From assembly GCF_010093305.1 (NCBI RefSeq), contig NZ_PDWS01000023.1:1-64000 (forward strand): 64,000 nt of DNA. The letters are read 5' to 3'. Under the pieces are notes generated by a model that saw only the letters and a list, made by a program, of their open reading frames with translations, was not told where the DNA came from and made no database searches. Shown here one piece after another: positions 27,751 to 38,177 of this stretch. Made by a program: the position numbers and the translations under genes. Source of the DNA: Pseudoxanthomonas sacheonensis (GTDB lineage Bacteria; Pseudomonadota; Gammaproteobacteria; Xanthomonadales; Xanthomonadaceae). Positions within the stretch are counted from its first letter, which is position 1; the number at the start of each line of letters is the position of its first letter.

Positions 27751-30700
27751 TTATCCTGCTATCCGTGCCAGCAGTTCGCTCCACTCGGAGAGGTAGCGGT
27801 CCTGGTTGAATATCTCCCGTGCGGTGCGCAGGGAGGCTCTTCCCATCCGTCTCCTGCCGGCTTCGTTCGATTTCAACCAATTCAATTGCTCGGCCAACTC
27901 TTCGGCGCTATCGCCATAGAATCCATTGACACCGTTCTTGATGAACATGTCGATATCGTGGTTTCTGAGCGAGACCGAAACCGCGCCAGTGAGCATGGCT
28001 TCCGTACGCGACCGCGGCATCGGCGATCGCACGCTCGTATTCAGATATACGGGGTACCGACCGATCTGGCGCACGTAATTCTGATATTTGGCATGCGCCC
28101 ATCGCTCGGCGCCTACTGAAAACTCCATATCCGGATCAGGCGTCCTCATGCACTCGAGGGCTATACGCTCCCCGACCAATCGACTAATCGCCTCGTAAAT
28201 GCGCAAGCCATTGTAGTGAGGGCGATTCTTCATGGCCTGGTACTGCATGACCAGAACCTCCAGATCATGCGTGCCGGGATTGAACTCGCTTGGCGCCAAG
28301 CCGTGCCAGATGGTCTGGCTATTCTCGAAACCCCATTCATGCCTGGCCTGATGGCTGTTGCAGACGACGAACACGTCCCGCAGCCGGTCCACCAGTTCAA
28401 TCCGATTCGACTCAAGCATCCTGCCCAGGTCCGGCAACGCATAGTCATTGTCGTATTGGCCTGCGAACTGCGGAGTGCCATGACAAATCGCAATCTTGGG
28501 CAGGTCGACGTTGTCCAGGAACCACGCGAGCGTATTCCCCCAGTCCATCGGTACCAGTCCATGACACAGCTCGGGATGCAGCACGTTTTCGTCGAAATGC
28601 AGGATAGCTACGTCGAATTCGCGTGGATCCACTTTGTCGTACGGCAACATCCGGCAGTTGCCGGGCATCGGTCGCTTCTCCCATTCCCAGTGATCGCAGA
28701 GCCCGGTGCCGGTTCCGGTCAACAGAGTGAAGTCATGGCCGCTCTTGTAGAGCTCGTATTGATGCGGGACATGCCAGCGATGCGTCAGCACTCGCAGTCG
28801 CCGCTTGCGCTCGATCAGAACGGGTGCCTGCCTATAACGTATGAATCTCCGGTCAAGCCAACGGAAATCTTCGTTGTCTTCCAGCTGCGAACCAACGGAC
28901 CTTGCCCATCCGACGATCGCTTCATAGGTCCTTACGCTCCAAGTCCTGGACGTCAATAGAATGTCGGGATGCTTTTCGAACAACCGTCTGTAGTTGCGCA
29001 AGGAACGGAGCGGCTTCTCGGCTTCATTTGCCGAGGACTCATGGCTGACATGAATAGAAACGGTATCCGGAAGATAGTTGATCCTTGCACCGGCGAGATA
29101 CAGCCGGTAACCCATCTCGACGTCTTCCCAGCCAAAGCCGGAATCAGGGCTAGACGAGTAGCTGAAGTCCTCGTCGAACAGTTCACCCTTGAGCCTGTCT
29201 TGCACGAACTGCTTCTTGATCGAGAAATTGCGCGTGATGCAATTCACGAAGGATTCCCGGTTCAGCTCGTCTTGCGGCAGTCCATTCTCCTCCGCCAGGT
29301 GGACGGCCGTCTCGTACCGGGTCAGGACAGACAGTGCCGGATCCCCGTTGGTCTCTATGTTGATCGGGCCAATGGCGACGTCACAACCGTCCACCGTATG
29401 CGCCGAATAATGCGACTGAAGGAAGTCCTCATTAAACATGCAGTCTGCGTCGACGATCACGACCACTTCGCCCCGGGCCAAACCGAGACCCTTGTTCCTG
29501 CTCCCACAATTCCCTATGTTGCCGTCGTTTGTCACTATTTGCAGATCGAATTTCGATTTCTTTTCCTCGCCAAGCCACGACATGAAGTCCGTAACCACTT
29601 GAACCGAATCGTCCGGACTTACGTCGTCTATAAGAAGAACTTCGAAGCGGCCATCGAAATTCTGGCGGGAAAGCGCCTCCAGGAAATATCGGACTTCGTT
29701 CTGTTTGCGATACAGGATGGACACGACCGTGACCAACGGACGGGCATCAGCTGGCGCAACGTGGCTGGCCGTTCGTGTCGACTGCCTGAGCAGGCCTAGC
29801 CGGGCCGCCTCGTAAATCGCCTTCGCTTCCTGCACGGTCGTAGCGACATCGAAGCGAGGTGCGATCTCGTCACGCGCAAGTTGCCCCATGCGCACGCGCC
29901 TGTCCTGATCCTGTACCAAGATTTCAAGACATTGGTACCAATCATCGGCACTTCCCGCCAACATCCCGTTGCGGCCGTGCGATATCACTGTTCGATACGG
30001 ATCCGTGGGTGAGGCAATCGTCGGGACAGCAAGCATCGCAGCCTCGAACACCTTCAGTTCGCTCTTGCATTGCGTGAATGCGTTGGATGGCTCCAGCGGA
30101 GCCAAGTTGATATCGACCTCCGAAAGCAACTCCAACATCTTGTCGTGGGGCATCAGTGGCAAGGCGCGTATGCGGTCCTTGAGCGAACTCAGGATTTCGG
30201 GCAGCTCTAGATGACCGACGATCTGAAGCTCCACGTTCGGATAGCGGTCCAAAATACCGCCGAGTGCAGCTGCACATACCGCGAAATCCGCTTCATGCGT
30301 CTTGGTTCCGCTGAAATAGCCGATTCGAACGGCGCCATCCGCTTTCTTGGCGCCGCGCGCTTTAATCAACCTTTCCGCACTCCTCGATTGCTCGATGCCG
30401 ATGCTGTTGGGAAGCACGTATGCCGACGCTCCCGCTCGCACGACCTCCTCCTTTAAGGCCGCAGTCGACACGGTCACGGCATCGCAAAGCAGCATCGTTT
30501 TCCGAATGCGATCAAGGAATGACAAAGTCTGCTGCCTGGACACATCATCGATCGACTGAGTGAAGCGGAGCAGGTCCGCGCGCGAGGCATCGAATACAAG
30601 ATCGTCAATATCGAAGATAACGACCGACCCTTTGGCTTTGCACTCTCGGATCAATCCATCCAGCAAGGGCGTCCATGCGACTCTGTTAAGAACGAGGATG

Positions 30701-32526
30701 TCCGCATCGATTACGCTTTCGGTGGAAAGCTCGGAATCGAGATAGACCCCGGATGCGAAACCATATTTCGCCAAGGCCTCGGCATAATTGTCTACGCGAT
30801 AGTGCTGCGTCATCGAATCATGCGCATTGATGACATAGGCAATTCTGCAACTTTCCTGCACTGCACTCGGATACTGACGGACCGGGACAGCCTTCACGCC
30901 TGCCTGCGCCAGTCCTTCGCCACCATCAGGGCTCTGGGGAGGCGGGAGCGGCTGTCTTGCGGATACCCCTTCTCGTCTCGTGCGGTAATTGGACCTGGAT
31001 TGCGCCACCGGGTCCAAATGCATTCGAGGCTGGTCGCGAAATTGTCTGAAAGCGAGCGCCTTGTATAAGACCCGCGCGGCACCGCCTTCTCTATAGGCAC
31101 GGCGAATGCGTCCCGCGAATCCACGCGGACCCCACTCCTTGATGCCAGCGTATGCGTCGACTACAGCCACATAGGAAGCACGTATTCCCTTCTTGGTTCG
31201 CTCGACGACGAAATTCCTACGCAGACTCCCATCTGACGACGGCTTCCTGCCACGCGCAGCGCGCGCTTCGACTTCGGACCTGAAGTGCTGAAGTTCCAGG
31301 TCACGGGCCTGCAGCATCAAGTCGCGCGACGAGAGAGACTGCTTCAGCTGAGCGGTCCTGGCATCCTGCTCAGTCTGATCTTGGCGCGCTTTGGCAAGGA
31401 GTCGCGTGAGGTTCGCGATGCCACTGGCTGCAGTCGTGGATGCCGCCACCAGTTCTTTAATCTGTTCTTCGCGCTCAAGGAGCGCCGCGTCCTTATTAGC
31501 CAAGCTACGGCGCATCCCTTCCATGGCTTGGTCATATGCTGCTTGCATACTCGCCATCTGAACGCCGCAGGTTTCCTGCAGCTGCGCCATGTCTAGCTTG
31601 AGCATCTCCAGCGCACCCGTGGTCGCTTTGTAAAGCTCATTCAACGCCGCGTGCTCTGCCGACTGCGCGGCACTCTGGCGCGATATTTCGGCGTGCTCGC
31701 CCTGCCAATGAGCCGCATTCGACTGACCAGCTTCGGCGGCCGATTTCGCCGTCTCGACACTCTGCGCCAGAGCCGTCACTTCTTGTCGACGCTGCTGCAA
31801 TTCCACTTCGGCGGCGTCAAGCAGGTATCGCTGGACAACGCTCTGTCCCAACTGGGCGAAGATGCGCTTGACTAGCGTGCCACGCGCGGCCGAACCCCAT
31901 TCCTCGACCAGAAGCGAGGACTCTCGTGCAGCCTCCGGGCCAACGAACAAAACGCCAAGCCCATGCGAATGAATGAACTCGATGTGGGGATGGAGCGCGC
32001 GAAGCTCTTCCCACAATTTCCATACACCAAACCCCCTTTCCCTGACATTGATGTCATGGAAAAGAATCACGCCACGTTCCGACATCTTGGGTAACCAAGT
32101 CGTATAGTCGTGGCTAACCGCTTCGTATGTGTGCAAGCCATCGATGTGCAGCAGGTCCACAGTGCCGTCGGCGAAGTAGCCGAGGGCATCGTCGAAGGTC
32201 ATCCGGAGCAGGCGCGAAAAATCATAGTACTTGCGGTCGTTATAACGACTGAGTTCGATGAAGACATCTTCGCCGTACAGGAAGGAATGCTCGTCTCCCA
32301 CCCACGTATCCACGGCAAAGCACTTTGTATCGATATTGTTCTCGGCGACCGATTGACAGAACGCCAGGTACGAATTTCCGGAATGGGTGCCGAGCTCGAC
32401 AAGCACCCTTGGTCGTAGTGCGGCAACCAAGCTTGCGCCGAATGGTATGTGCCCAGTCCATGCGGATAGTTCAAGCCGGTCAGGCTTGATAAGCGCCGCG
32501 TCGTTGAGCAAATTATCCAAATTCAT
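27751..32526 (-). CDS. giant methyltransferase-coiled coil-GT4-GT2-GT4 fusion protein
   Basis: 1591-residue cytoplasmic protein. Residues 1-200: class I methyltransferase ([29 protein letters not shown]). ~235-425: Ala/Gln/Glu-rich coiled coil. ~430-560: basic and proline-rich linker. ~560-915: GT-B family 4 transferase ([31 protein letters not shown]). ~930-1180: GT-A family 2 transferase (DAD at 1026-1028, [10 protein letters not shown]). ~1245-1591: second GT4. The start at 32526 has GAGGA 9 bases upstream. A terminator at 32573 separates it from wzt. It resembles WsaE (methyltransferase plus two transferases) with an added coiled coil. Assembly and capping of the O-chain is inferred. Confidence 0.85.
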   Translation of the reverse strand: MNLDNLLNDAALIKPDRLELSAWTGHIPFGASLVAALRPRVLVELGTHSGNSYLAFCQSVAENNIDTKCFAVDTWVGDEHSFLYGEDVFIELSRYNDRKYYDFSRLLRMTFDDALGYFADGTVDLLHIDGLHTYEAVSHDYTTWLPKMSERGVILFHDINVRERGFGVWKLWEELRALHPHIEFIHSHGLGVLFVGPEAARESSLLVEEWGSAARGTLVKRIFAQLGQSVVQRYLLDAAEVELQQRRQEVTALAQSVETAKSAAEAGQSNAAHWQGEHAEISRQSAAQSAEHAALNELYKATTGALEMLKLDMAQLQETCGVQMASMQAAYDQAMEGMRRSLANKDAALLEREEQIKELVAASTTAASGIANLTRLLAKARQDQTEQDARTAQLKQSLSSRDLMLQARDLELQHFRSEVEARAARGRKPSSDGSLRRNFVVERTKKGIRASYVAVVDAYAGIKEWGPRGFAGRIRRAYREGGAARVLYKALAFRQFRDQPRMHLDPVAQSRSNYRTRREGVSARQPLPPPQSPDGGEGLAQAGVKAVPVRQYPSAVQESCRIAYVINAHDSMTQHYRVDNYAEALAKYGFASGVYLDSELSTESVIDADILVLNRVAWTPLLDGLIRECKAKGSVVIFDIDDLVFDASRADLLRFTQSIDDVSRQQTLSFLDRIRKTMLLCDAVTVSTAALKEEVVRAGASAYVLPNSIGIEQSRSAERLIKARGAKKADGAVRIGYFSGTKTHEADFAVCAAALGGILDRYPNVELQIVGHLELPEILSSLKDRIRALPLMPHDKMLELLSEVDINLAPLEPSNAFTQCKSELKVFEAAMLAVPTIASPTDPYRTVISHGRNGMLAGSADDWYQCLEILVQDQDRRVRMGQLARDEIAPRFDVATTVQEAKAIYEAARLGLLRQSTRTASHVAPADARPLVTVVSILYRKQNEVRYFLEALSRQNFDGRFEVLLIDDVSPDDSVQVVTDFMSWLGEEKKSKFDLQIVTNDGNIGNCGSRNKGLGLARGEVVVIVDADCMFNEDFLQSHYSAHTVDGCDVAIGPINIETNGDPALSVLTRYETAVHLAEENGLPQDELNRESFVNCITRNFSIKKQFVQDRLKGELFDEDFSYSSSPDSGFGWEDVEMGYRLYLAGARINYLPDTVSIHVSHESSANEAEKPLRSLRNYRRLFEKHPDILLTSRTWSVRTYEAIVGWARSVGSQLEDNEDFRWLDRRFIRYRQAPVLIERKRRLRVLTHRWHVPHQYELYKSGHDFTLLTGTGTGLCDHWEWEKRPMPGNCRMLPYDKVDPREFDVAILHFDENVLHPELCHGLVPMDWGNTLAWFLDNVDLPKIAICHGTPQFAGQYDNDYALPDLGRMLESNRIELVDRLRDVFVVCNSHQARHEWGFENSQTIWHGLAPSEFNPGTHDLEVLVMQYQAMKNRPHYNGLRIYEAISRLVGERIALECMRTPDPDMEFSVGAERWAHAKYQNYVRQIGRYPVYLNTSVRSPMPRSRTEAMLTGAVSVSLRNHDIDMFIKNGVNGFYGDSAEELAEQLNWLKSNEAGRRRMGRASLRTAREIFNQDRYLSEWSELLARIAG

Positions 32527-32572
32527 CCGCAAAGATCCTCGTCTTTCTTGTGCAAAGCGCACTTTCGTTGCA

Positions 32573-32605
32573 TAAAAACACGTGCCGGGAACAGCCCGGA
32601 CACGC
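32573..32605 (-). terminator. intrinsic terminator after wzt
   Basis: On the minus strand, CGTGTCCGGG and CCCGGCACGTG form a strong stem around CTGTT, followed by TTTTTATG. It starts right at the wzt stop codon and ends the wzm-wzt transcript before the giant glycosyltransferase gene. Confidence 0.85.
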
Positions 32606-34009
32606 TCAAATGATGTCAGCCGTTATCCGGGCGGTCACGCTTTCGAACGGTATGCCCACAAGCCCATAGCGCAGCTTGGGCGAAGACACGCGGATCAGAA
32701 CTGCATCGTGCAACCAGTGATGCTGGATATTCACCCACGGATCGCCATCGGCGACGGAAACCGTCATCGAATAATCTCCGTTGGGAAGAAGCGGCAGCGA
32801 AAACGCGAAACTGGCCTCGAAGACCTGCCCTTCGTCCAACTCCAATCCAGGAGAATAGGTATAGGTATGCTCCCCGAACAAGGACTGTCCCAGTCTATCT
32901 TTAACGAAGAAACCAATAATGGCGCTTTCTATCCTCTTGAACGCCTTCGCACGCACTGTCAACATCACCCTCTCGCCGCCAGAGAACACGGCAATGGGTT
33001 GCTGATCTGCGCTGGAAAGGTTTACCGAGATAATCTCGGCGGCGTCGGACTTCCAGCCATCGGAGTTCGCAATATTGTCGAACAACTCAAGCCGCGTATC
33101 CTCATCGACCCTGGCATGCCCCTCCGCCTCCGTAGCCGCACCGACTTTCTGCAGCTTCACGATGTCGCCATAAACCTCGTCTGCGGTGTATTTTAGATAG
33201 GCATTCGCCACTTCCAACGCGGCACCCTGCTGACGAACCGTCCCTTGGTCCAACCAGAGCGCTTCGTGGCAGAGATTGATCACCGAACTCGTGTCATGGC
33301 TTACAAAAATTAACGTCCCTCGCTCGCGGAAGCTGCGCAGGAAGCGCATGCATTTCTGGGAGAACACCGCATCCCCGACGGAAAGAGCCTCATCGATCAC
33401 GAGGATGTCCGCGTCGACATGCGCGATCACCGCGAAGGCCAACCGCACGTACATGCCGCTTGAGTAGATCTTCACCGGTTGATCGATGAAATCTCCGATG
33501 TCGGCGAATGCAATGATGTCCTGCAACTTCGAATTGATCTGGGTCTCGGTAAGACCGAGCACCGTGGCGTTCATGTAGATGTTTTCGCGGCCGGTGAATT
33601 CGGGATTGAATCCTGCGCCAAGCTCGAGGAGTGCAGCGACCTTTCCGTTAACCTCTATCGCGCCGCTGGTAGGAGTCAAGGTTCCGCAGATCATCTGCAG
33701 CAAAGTCGATTTTCCCGAACCGTTTCGGCCGATGATTCCTAGGGTGTCGCCCACCCTCACCTCCAGCGACGCTCCCTTGACCGCCCAGAACTCGCGGAAG
33801 TACTTCTTTTCTGGCCTGCGTAACAACTTACGTAAACGCGGATAGATGGCCTGCTTCAGCCGGTCCTGCGGGGCCTCGTAGATCTGGTAGCACTTCGTCA
33901 CATCCGTCAACCGGATCATGACCTTCTTCGAACGAGGCGCAACGACGGCCGAGCCGGTATCGCCATCGGTTCCGTCCAAGGTCGGAGCAAGAGTCATATC
34001 AGAGGACAT
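32606..34009 (-). CDS. wzt: O-antigen ABC exporter ATPase with C-terminal Wzt-type carbohydrate-binding domain
   Basis: 467-residue ATPase of the polysaccharide exporter. Walker A is GRNGSGKST, the signature motif [13 protein letters not shown] and Walker [13 protein letters not shown]. An ~40-residue N-terminal tail precedes the ATPase. Residues ~290-467 form a Wzt C-terminal beta-sandwich that in other systems recognises the modified non-reducing end of the glycan and gates export. The start at 34009 overlaps the wzm stop by 11 bases and has AAGGG upstream; ATG 33997 is possible. The C-domain implies that the O-chain carries a terminal modification. Confidence 0.93.
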   Translation of the reverse strand: MSSDMTLAPTLDGTDGDTGSAVVAPRSKKVMIRLTDVTKCYQIYEAPQDRLKQAIYPRLRKLLRRPEKKYFREFWAVKGASLEVRVGDTLGIIGRNGSGKSTLLQMICGTLTPTSGAIEVNGKVAALLELGAGFNPEFTGRENIYMNATVLGLTETQINSKLQDIIAFADIGDFIDQPVKIYSSGMYVRLAFAVIAHVDADILVIDEALSVGDAVFSQKCMRFLRSFRERGTLIFVSHDTSSVINLCHEALWLDQGTVRQQGAALEVANAYLKYTADEVYGDIVKLQKVGAATEAEGHARVDEDTRLELFDNIANSDGWKSDAAEIISVNLSSADQQPIAVFSGGERVMLTVRAKAFKRIESAIIGFFVKDRLGQSLFGEHTYTYSPGLELDEGQVFEASFAFSLPLLPNGDYSMTVSVADGDPWVNIQHHWLHDAVLIRVSSPKLRYGLVGIPFESVTARITADII

Positions 34010-34832
34010 CGGCGAATGCCCTTCTCGATTTCTGGAACCACGCAAACCCAAGCCACGCAACGAAAGCGCTTATGCATGTGGCGACGATCCAGTTGCTCAG
34101 GTCCGGAACAACGCCGTAGATGAGCGTATTCCTCGCCTCATCCAGAAAATACACCAGCGGATTCAATGTCATCCATATCTTCAGCTCTGCGGGCATAGCG
34201 GAAGCAGGAAAGAAGATCGGCGACAGGAAAAGCAGCATCGTGGTCAACATCGCGGTGACCTGAGTGATATCGCGTACGAAAACGCCGAGAGCGGAAAGAA
34301 ACCACGAAATACCCGCGACGCCCAGCAGCAGCGGTACCAGCACAACGGGGAACAGCAGCACGGTCCAGGGCAATTGGTGGGCAAACAACAATTCCGCCAG
34401 CAATAGGACGACCACGCTGACGAGCATGTGGAAAAGCGCCGATCCACAGGCGACCAGCGGGAGTATTTCAAGCGGGAATACGACCTTCTTAACGTAGTTC
34501 ACGTTGGATACCACGATCGTCGGCGCGCGGTTTACGCACTCGGCCACGAGCCCGTAAATGATGAGACCGGCAAAGAAGATGATCGCAAAATCGGTGCGGC
34601 TCTGCTCCTCGCCTATGCCTGCCCATCGTGTCTGGAAGATCACCGAAAAAACAAAGGTATAGATTGCCAACATCAACAAGGGATTAAAGAAGGACCAAGC
34701 CAAACCGATCATAGAACCGCGGTATCGGCCGATCACTTCTCGCTTCACCATCTGCACGATCAGTTCGAAATTGTCACTGACGCTTTTGACTGCCACCAAT
34801 GGGGAAATCGAATGATTCGGATTGATCAGCAC
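33999..34832 (-). CDS. wzm: O-antigen ABC exporter permease
   Basis: 277-residue inner-membrane protein with six predicted helices in the ABC2 fold. It has RYRGSMIGLAWSFFNPLLML near the N-terminus, then LIIYGLVAECVNRAPTIVV and FFPASAMPAELKIWMTLNPL near the C-terminus, all typical of TagG/Wzm permeases. It exports undecaprenyl-linked O-polysaccharide with Wzt, with which it overlaps. It is the first LPS gene beside metB. Confidence 0.94.
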   Translation of the reverse strand: MLINPNHSISPLVAVKSVSDNFELIVQMVKREVIGRYRGSMIGLAWSFFNPLLMLAIYTFVFSVIFQTRWAGIGEEQSRTDFAIIFFAGLIIYGLVAECVNRAPTIVVSNVNYVKKVVFPLEILPLVACGSALFHMLVSVVVLLLAELLFAHQLPWTVLLFPVVLVPLLLGVAGISWFLSALGVFVRDITQVTAMLTTMLLFLSPIFFPASAMPAELKIWMTLNPLVYFLDEARNTLIYGVVPDLSNWIVATCISAFVAWLGFAWFQKSRRAFADVL

Positions 34833-34896
34833 GCCGAATCCTCGCCAATCGTCACGGTGGCGTCAGGATGCCCGGCGCCGGCCTGCCTGCACAGCA

Positions 34897-36078
34897 TCAT
34901 GCGATCGCTGCCCATAGGTCCTCCCGAAGATCATCGACGGCTTCAATTCCCACGCTCAGCCTGACCAACCCCGGCGTGATACCCAGCTGGCTTCGGCGTG
35001 CTTCCGGAATGGAAGCGTGCGTCATGACGGCCGGATGGTTGATCAGACTTTCAACACCCCCCAAGGACTCAGCCAGCGTGAACAGGCGAGTCCGCTCACA
35101 CATGCGGACAGCGGCTTCAAAGCCACCTGCCAGTTCGACGGAAATTATGCCGCCGTACCCATGCATCTGTCGCGATGCCAGCGCGTGGTGCGGATGCGAA
35201 ACAAGTCCCGGGTAGATGACCCTGCGGACGTGAGGGTTGGCTTCCATGCGCTCCGCCAACGCCATCGCATTCTCGCAATGCGCCTTCATCCGCAAATGCA
35301 GCGTCTTCAACCCGCGCAACGCCAGAAAACTGTCGAACGGTCCCTGCACCGCGCCAATGGAGTTTTGCAGGAACGCCACCTGCTCGGCCAATTCGGTATC
35401 GCCGCCCACCACCACCATGCCGCCGACCATGTCCGAATGGCCATTGAGGTACTTGGTGGCCGAATGCATGACTATATCGGCACCGAGCAGCAAGGGGCGC
35501 TGCAGGATGGGCGAGGCGAAGGTGTTGTCCACCACCACGCGCAGCCCGTGCTTGCGGGCGATGGCGCAGACCGCTTCGATGTCGACGATCTTCAGCATCG
35601 GGTTGGTGGGGGTTTCCACCCAGACCATTTTCGTCTCGGGACGGATGGCGGCCTCGAACGCTGACAGGTCGGTCAGATCCACGAAGCTGAAATCCAGGCC
35701 GGCGCTGCGCCTGCGCACGCGCTCGAACAGGCGGTAGGTGCCGCCGTAGATGTCGTCCATGGCGATGACGTGGTCGCCGCTGTCGAGCAGTTCCAGGACC
35801 GTCGAAGTGGCGGCCATGCCCGAGGCGAAGGCGAAGCCGCGGCTGCCGCCTTCCAGCGCGGCCACGCAACGCTCGTAGGCGAAGCGGGTGGGGTTGTGGG
35901 TCCGCGAGTACTCGAAGCCCTGGTGCACGCCGGGACTGCTCTGGGCGTAGGTCGAGGTGGCGTAGATGGGCGGCATGACCGCGCCGGTGCTGGGGTCGGG
36001 CGACTGCCCGCCGTGGATGGCCAGCGTGCCCAGGGCGAGTTGCTCGTCTGCGGCGGGGTGGGTGGGGGATACCGACAT
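34897..36078 (-). CDS. metB: cystathionine gamma-synthase/gamma-lyase (trans-sulfuration PLP enzyme)
   Basis: 393-residue PLP enzyme of the Cys/Met metabolism family. The PLP lysine is in SATKYLNGHSDMVGG, and other signatures include YSRTHNPTRFAYERCVA, DDIYGGTYRLF and VETPTNPMLKIVDI. Length and motifs fit both cystathionine gamma-synthase and gamma-lyase, which cannot be separated by motifs alone. It is located next to wzm, as in Xanthomonas, and 99 bases after cbs, which would make cystathionine or its reverse product; the two may be an operon. Confidence 0.9.
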   Translation of the reverse strand: MSVSPTHPAADEQLALGTLAIHGGQSPDPSTGAVMPPIYATSTYAQSSPGVHQGFEYSRTHNPTRFAYERCVAALEGGSRGFAFASGMAATSTVLELLDSGDHVIAMDDIYGGTYRLFERVRRRSAGLDFSFVDLTDLSAFEAAIRPETKMVWVETPTNPMLKIVDIEAVCAIARKHGLRVVVDNTFASPILQRPLLLGADIVMHSATKYLNGHSDMVGGMVVVGGDTELAEQVAFLQNSIGAVQGPFDSFLALRGLKTLHLRMKAHCENAMALAERMEANPHVRRVIYPGLVSHPHHALASRQMHGYGGIISVELAGGFEAAVRMCERTRLFTLAESLGGVESLINHPAVMTHASIPEARRSQLGITPGLVRLSVGIEAVDDLREDLWAAIA

Positions 36079-36177
36079 GGCCTAATCCTTTTAGACAGCC
36101 GGCGATTTTAGCAGCTGGGCCTTAACCAATCGTCCATGCGAGGAAAGGGACACGGCCGTCTCATTTCGGACTGCGAC

Positions 36178-37548
36178 TTATTGAACCCGGCGCCGCAGGA
36201 AATTCAGCAGGTCGATACGGGTGATCAGGCCCAGAAAGGCCTCCCCATCGGTGACGATGGCGACCTGGCCGCGGTCGAATACCGGTAGCAGCGCCTCGAT
36301 GGGCGACTTCATGTCCAGCCGGTCCAGCTTGCTGACCATGGCGGTGGAAACCGGATCGCGGAAACGGGCTTCGTCGCCGTAGACGTGCAGCAACACGTCG
36401 CTTTCGTCGACGATGCCGACCAGCTTTTCGCCCTCCATCACCGGCAATTGTGAGACGTCGTACAACTTCATGCGCTGGTAGGCGGTGGTCAGCAGGTCGG
36501 TCGGGCTGACCACCACGGTGTCCTTCTGGCTGTACGGGCGCAGGATCAGGTCTCGCAGGTCGCCATGCTGGGCGCGTTCGATGAAACCGTTGTCCAGCAT
36601 CCAGTAGTCGTTGTACATCTTCGACAGGTACTTGTTGCCGGTGTCGCAGACGAATACCAGCACCTTCTTGGGCGTGGTCTGCTCCTTGCAGTATTTCAAT
36701 GCCGCCGCCAGCAGGGTGCCGGTCGAGGAGCCGCCCAGGACGCCCTCCTTGGCCAGCAATTCGCGCGCGGTCAGGAAGCTTTCCTTGTCGCTGATGGAAT
36801 AAGCCTTTTTCACCCGGGTGAAGTCGGAAATCTGCGGCAGGAAGTCCTCGCCGATGCCTTCCACCATCCAGCTGCCCGACTTCTCGCTGATCGTACCCTC
36901 GTTGATGTACTGGGTGAGGATGGAACCGACCGGGTCGGCCAATATCAGCTCCACATCCGGCGCATGTTCGGCAAAAGCGCGCGACAGGCCGGTCATGGTG
37001 CCGGAGCTGCCGCAGCCGAACACCACGGCGTCCAGCTGCCCGTCCATCTGCCGCAGGATTTCCGGGCCCGTGCCGAACTCGTGCGCGGCCGGATTGTCGG
37101 GATTGCCGAACTGGTTGATGAAATAGGCGCCCGGGGTTTCGTTGGCGATGCGCGCAGCCAGGTCCTGGTAGTACTCGGGATGGCCCTTGGCCACGTCCGA
37201 ACGGGTCAGGATGACCTCGGCGCCCATGGCCTTGAGGTTGAAGATCTTCTCCCGGCTCATCTTGTCCGGCACCACCAGCACCAGCTTGTAGCCCTTCTGC
37301 TGCGCCACCAGGGCCAGGCCGATGCCGGTATTGCCGGCGGTGCCTTCCACCAGGGTCGCGCCCGGCTTGAGGTCGCCGCGCTGCTCGGCCGCCTCGATCA
37401 TGGACATGCCGATACGGTCCTTGATCGAACCGCCCGGGTTGGCGCTTTCCAGCTTCAGGTACAGCTCGCACAGGCCCGCATCCAGGCGCTGGGCCTTGAC
37501 GATGGGCGTTTCGCCGATGAGTTCCAGGACAGAAGAATGGATGGCCAT
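36178..37548 (-). CDS. cbs: cystathionine beta-synthase with tandem CBS domains
   Basis: 456-residue PLP enzyme. The catalytic core (~1-320) has the PLP-lysine motif PGGSIKDRIG, phosphate loop GTAGNTGIGLALVAQQKGYK, and GSSTGTLLAAAL. Two CBS domains (~335-456) follow; in eukaryotic enzymes they bind adenosyl compounds and regulate activity. It condenses serine (or O-acetylserine) with homocysteine or sulfide in transsulfuration. Upstream neighbour in the same direction is none; the downstream neighbour is metB. The 630-base gap upstream holds repeat copy C. Confidence 0.9.
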   Translation of the reverse strand: MAIHSSVLELIGETPIVKAQRLDAGLCELYLKLESANPGGSIKDRIGMSMIEAAEQRGDLKPGATLVEGTAGNTGIGLALVAQQKGYKLVLVVPDKMSREKIFNLKAMGAEVILTRSDVAKGHPEYYQDLAARIANETPGAYFINQFGNPDNPAAHEFGTGPEILRQMDGQLDAVVFGCGSSGTMTGLSRAFAEHAPDVELILADPVGSILTQYINEGTISEKSGSWMVEGIGEDFLPQISDFTRVKKAYSISDKESFLTARELLAKEGVLGGSSTGTLLAAALKYCKEQTTPKKVLVFVCDTGNKYLSKMYNDYWMLDNGFIERAQHGDLRDLILRPYSQKDTVVVSPTDLLTTAYQRMKLYDVSQLPVMEGEKLVGIVDESDVLLHVYGDEARFRDPVSTAMVSKLDRLDMKSPIEALLPVFDRGQVAIVTDGEAFLGLITRIDLLNFLRRRVQ

Positions 37549-37636
37549 GCGGAAAGGCGCTCACGTGCGGCTTGGAAGGGACCGGATTATCGCACTGCTC
37601 GACGCGGACAGGTTTTAAAAGCTTTGCTCCATCGAA

Positions 37637-37854
37637 CCCGTGAGGGGCGGCAAGCGGATCGGGATAAACCCGAAGGGCGGCGCATAGGAGATGCGCCGTT
37701 TCCGGACGGCACATGGATGTGCCTTCCGGAAATTCCCGATCCGCTTGCGGACCCAGCGGCTTCATCGCTGGGCGCGCCGTAGGGCGGCTTTCTTTTGGTT
37801 ACTTTTCTTTGCCGTTCAAAGAAAAGTGACTCGCGCGTAGCGCGAAACGCTTTT
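37637..37854 (+). repeat. ~217-bp dispersed repeat, copy C (forward)
   Basis: Third copy of the element at 2975-3190 and 3301-3518, here alone in the cbs to DUF465 gap. It begins CCCGTGAG, carries the GGCGGCGCATAGGAGATGCG palindrome and ends with the TTTGCCGTTCAAAGAAAAGT block and GACTCGCGCGTAGCGCGAAA. An A-rich tract follows, then CAAGATGGAT (37936) and, after an ~85-base interruption, CGCTGGGATGACGA (38011-38025), the same order as after copy B. The rest of 37549-38177 has no gene. Confidence 0.85.
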
Positions 37855-38064
37855 GACCTTTGAGGGGAGAGGGAAAAGAAAAGCCGGGAGCGGTTCCTGC
37901 TTCGCGGGCCGACGGCAAAAAGACAAAGCAAGATCAAGATGGATGACCAGCCATTCAGCTGTTGAAGAGCACTTCCAGCTTGACCAGCTGCGCTGTTGAA
38001 AACCGCTGGGATGACGACTATGAGGACTATGACGGAGATGGCTTGCTCGAAAGTTCGTTCGCGC

Positions 38065-38101
38065 CACAAAAAAGCCTGCGAATCGCTTCGCAGGCTTTCA
38101 T
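38065..38101 (-). terminator. intrinsic terminator downstream of the DUF465 gene
   Basis: GAAAGCCTGCGAA and TTCGCAGGCTTTTTTG form a hairpin of about 12 bp with a six-T run on the minus strand. It ends the transcript of the small DUF465 gene at 38178. Confidence 0.8.
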
Positions 38102-38177
38102 GTTTCGAGTGACGCGGACGGCGACAGCCGACGAGGAGGCTGTCGCCGCCCGCGACAATGGAACGGCGGGGGAGACG

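Noticed and set aside
27751-32562. Start at 32562 for the giant glycosyltransferase
   Set aside because: It would add 12 residues that overlap no conserved part and has no ribosome site, whereas 32526 has GAGGA at normal spacing.
32527-32605. Search for a JUMPstart/ops element upstream of the giant glycosyltransferase gene
   Set aside because: No ops-type GGCGGTAG sequence is present; the short gap holds only the wzt terminator and the next ribosome site.
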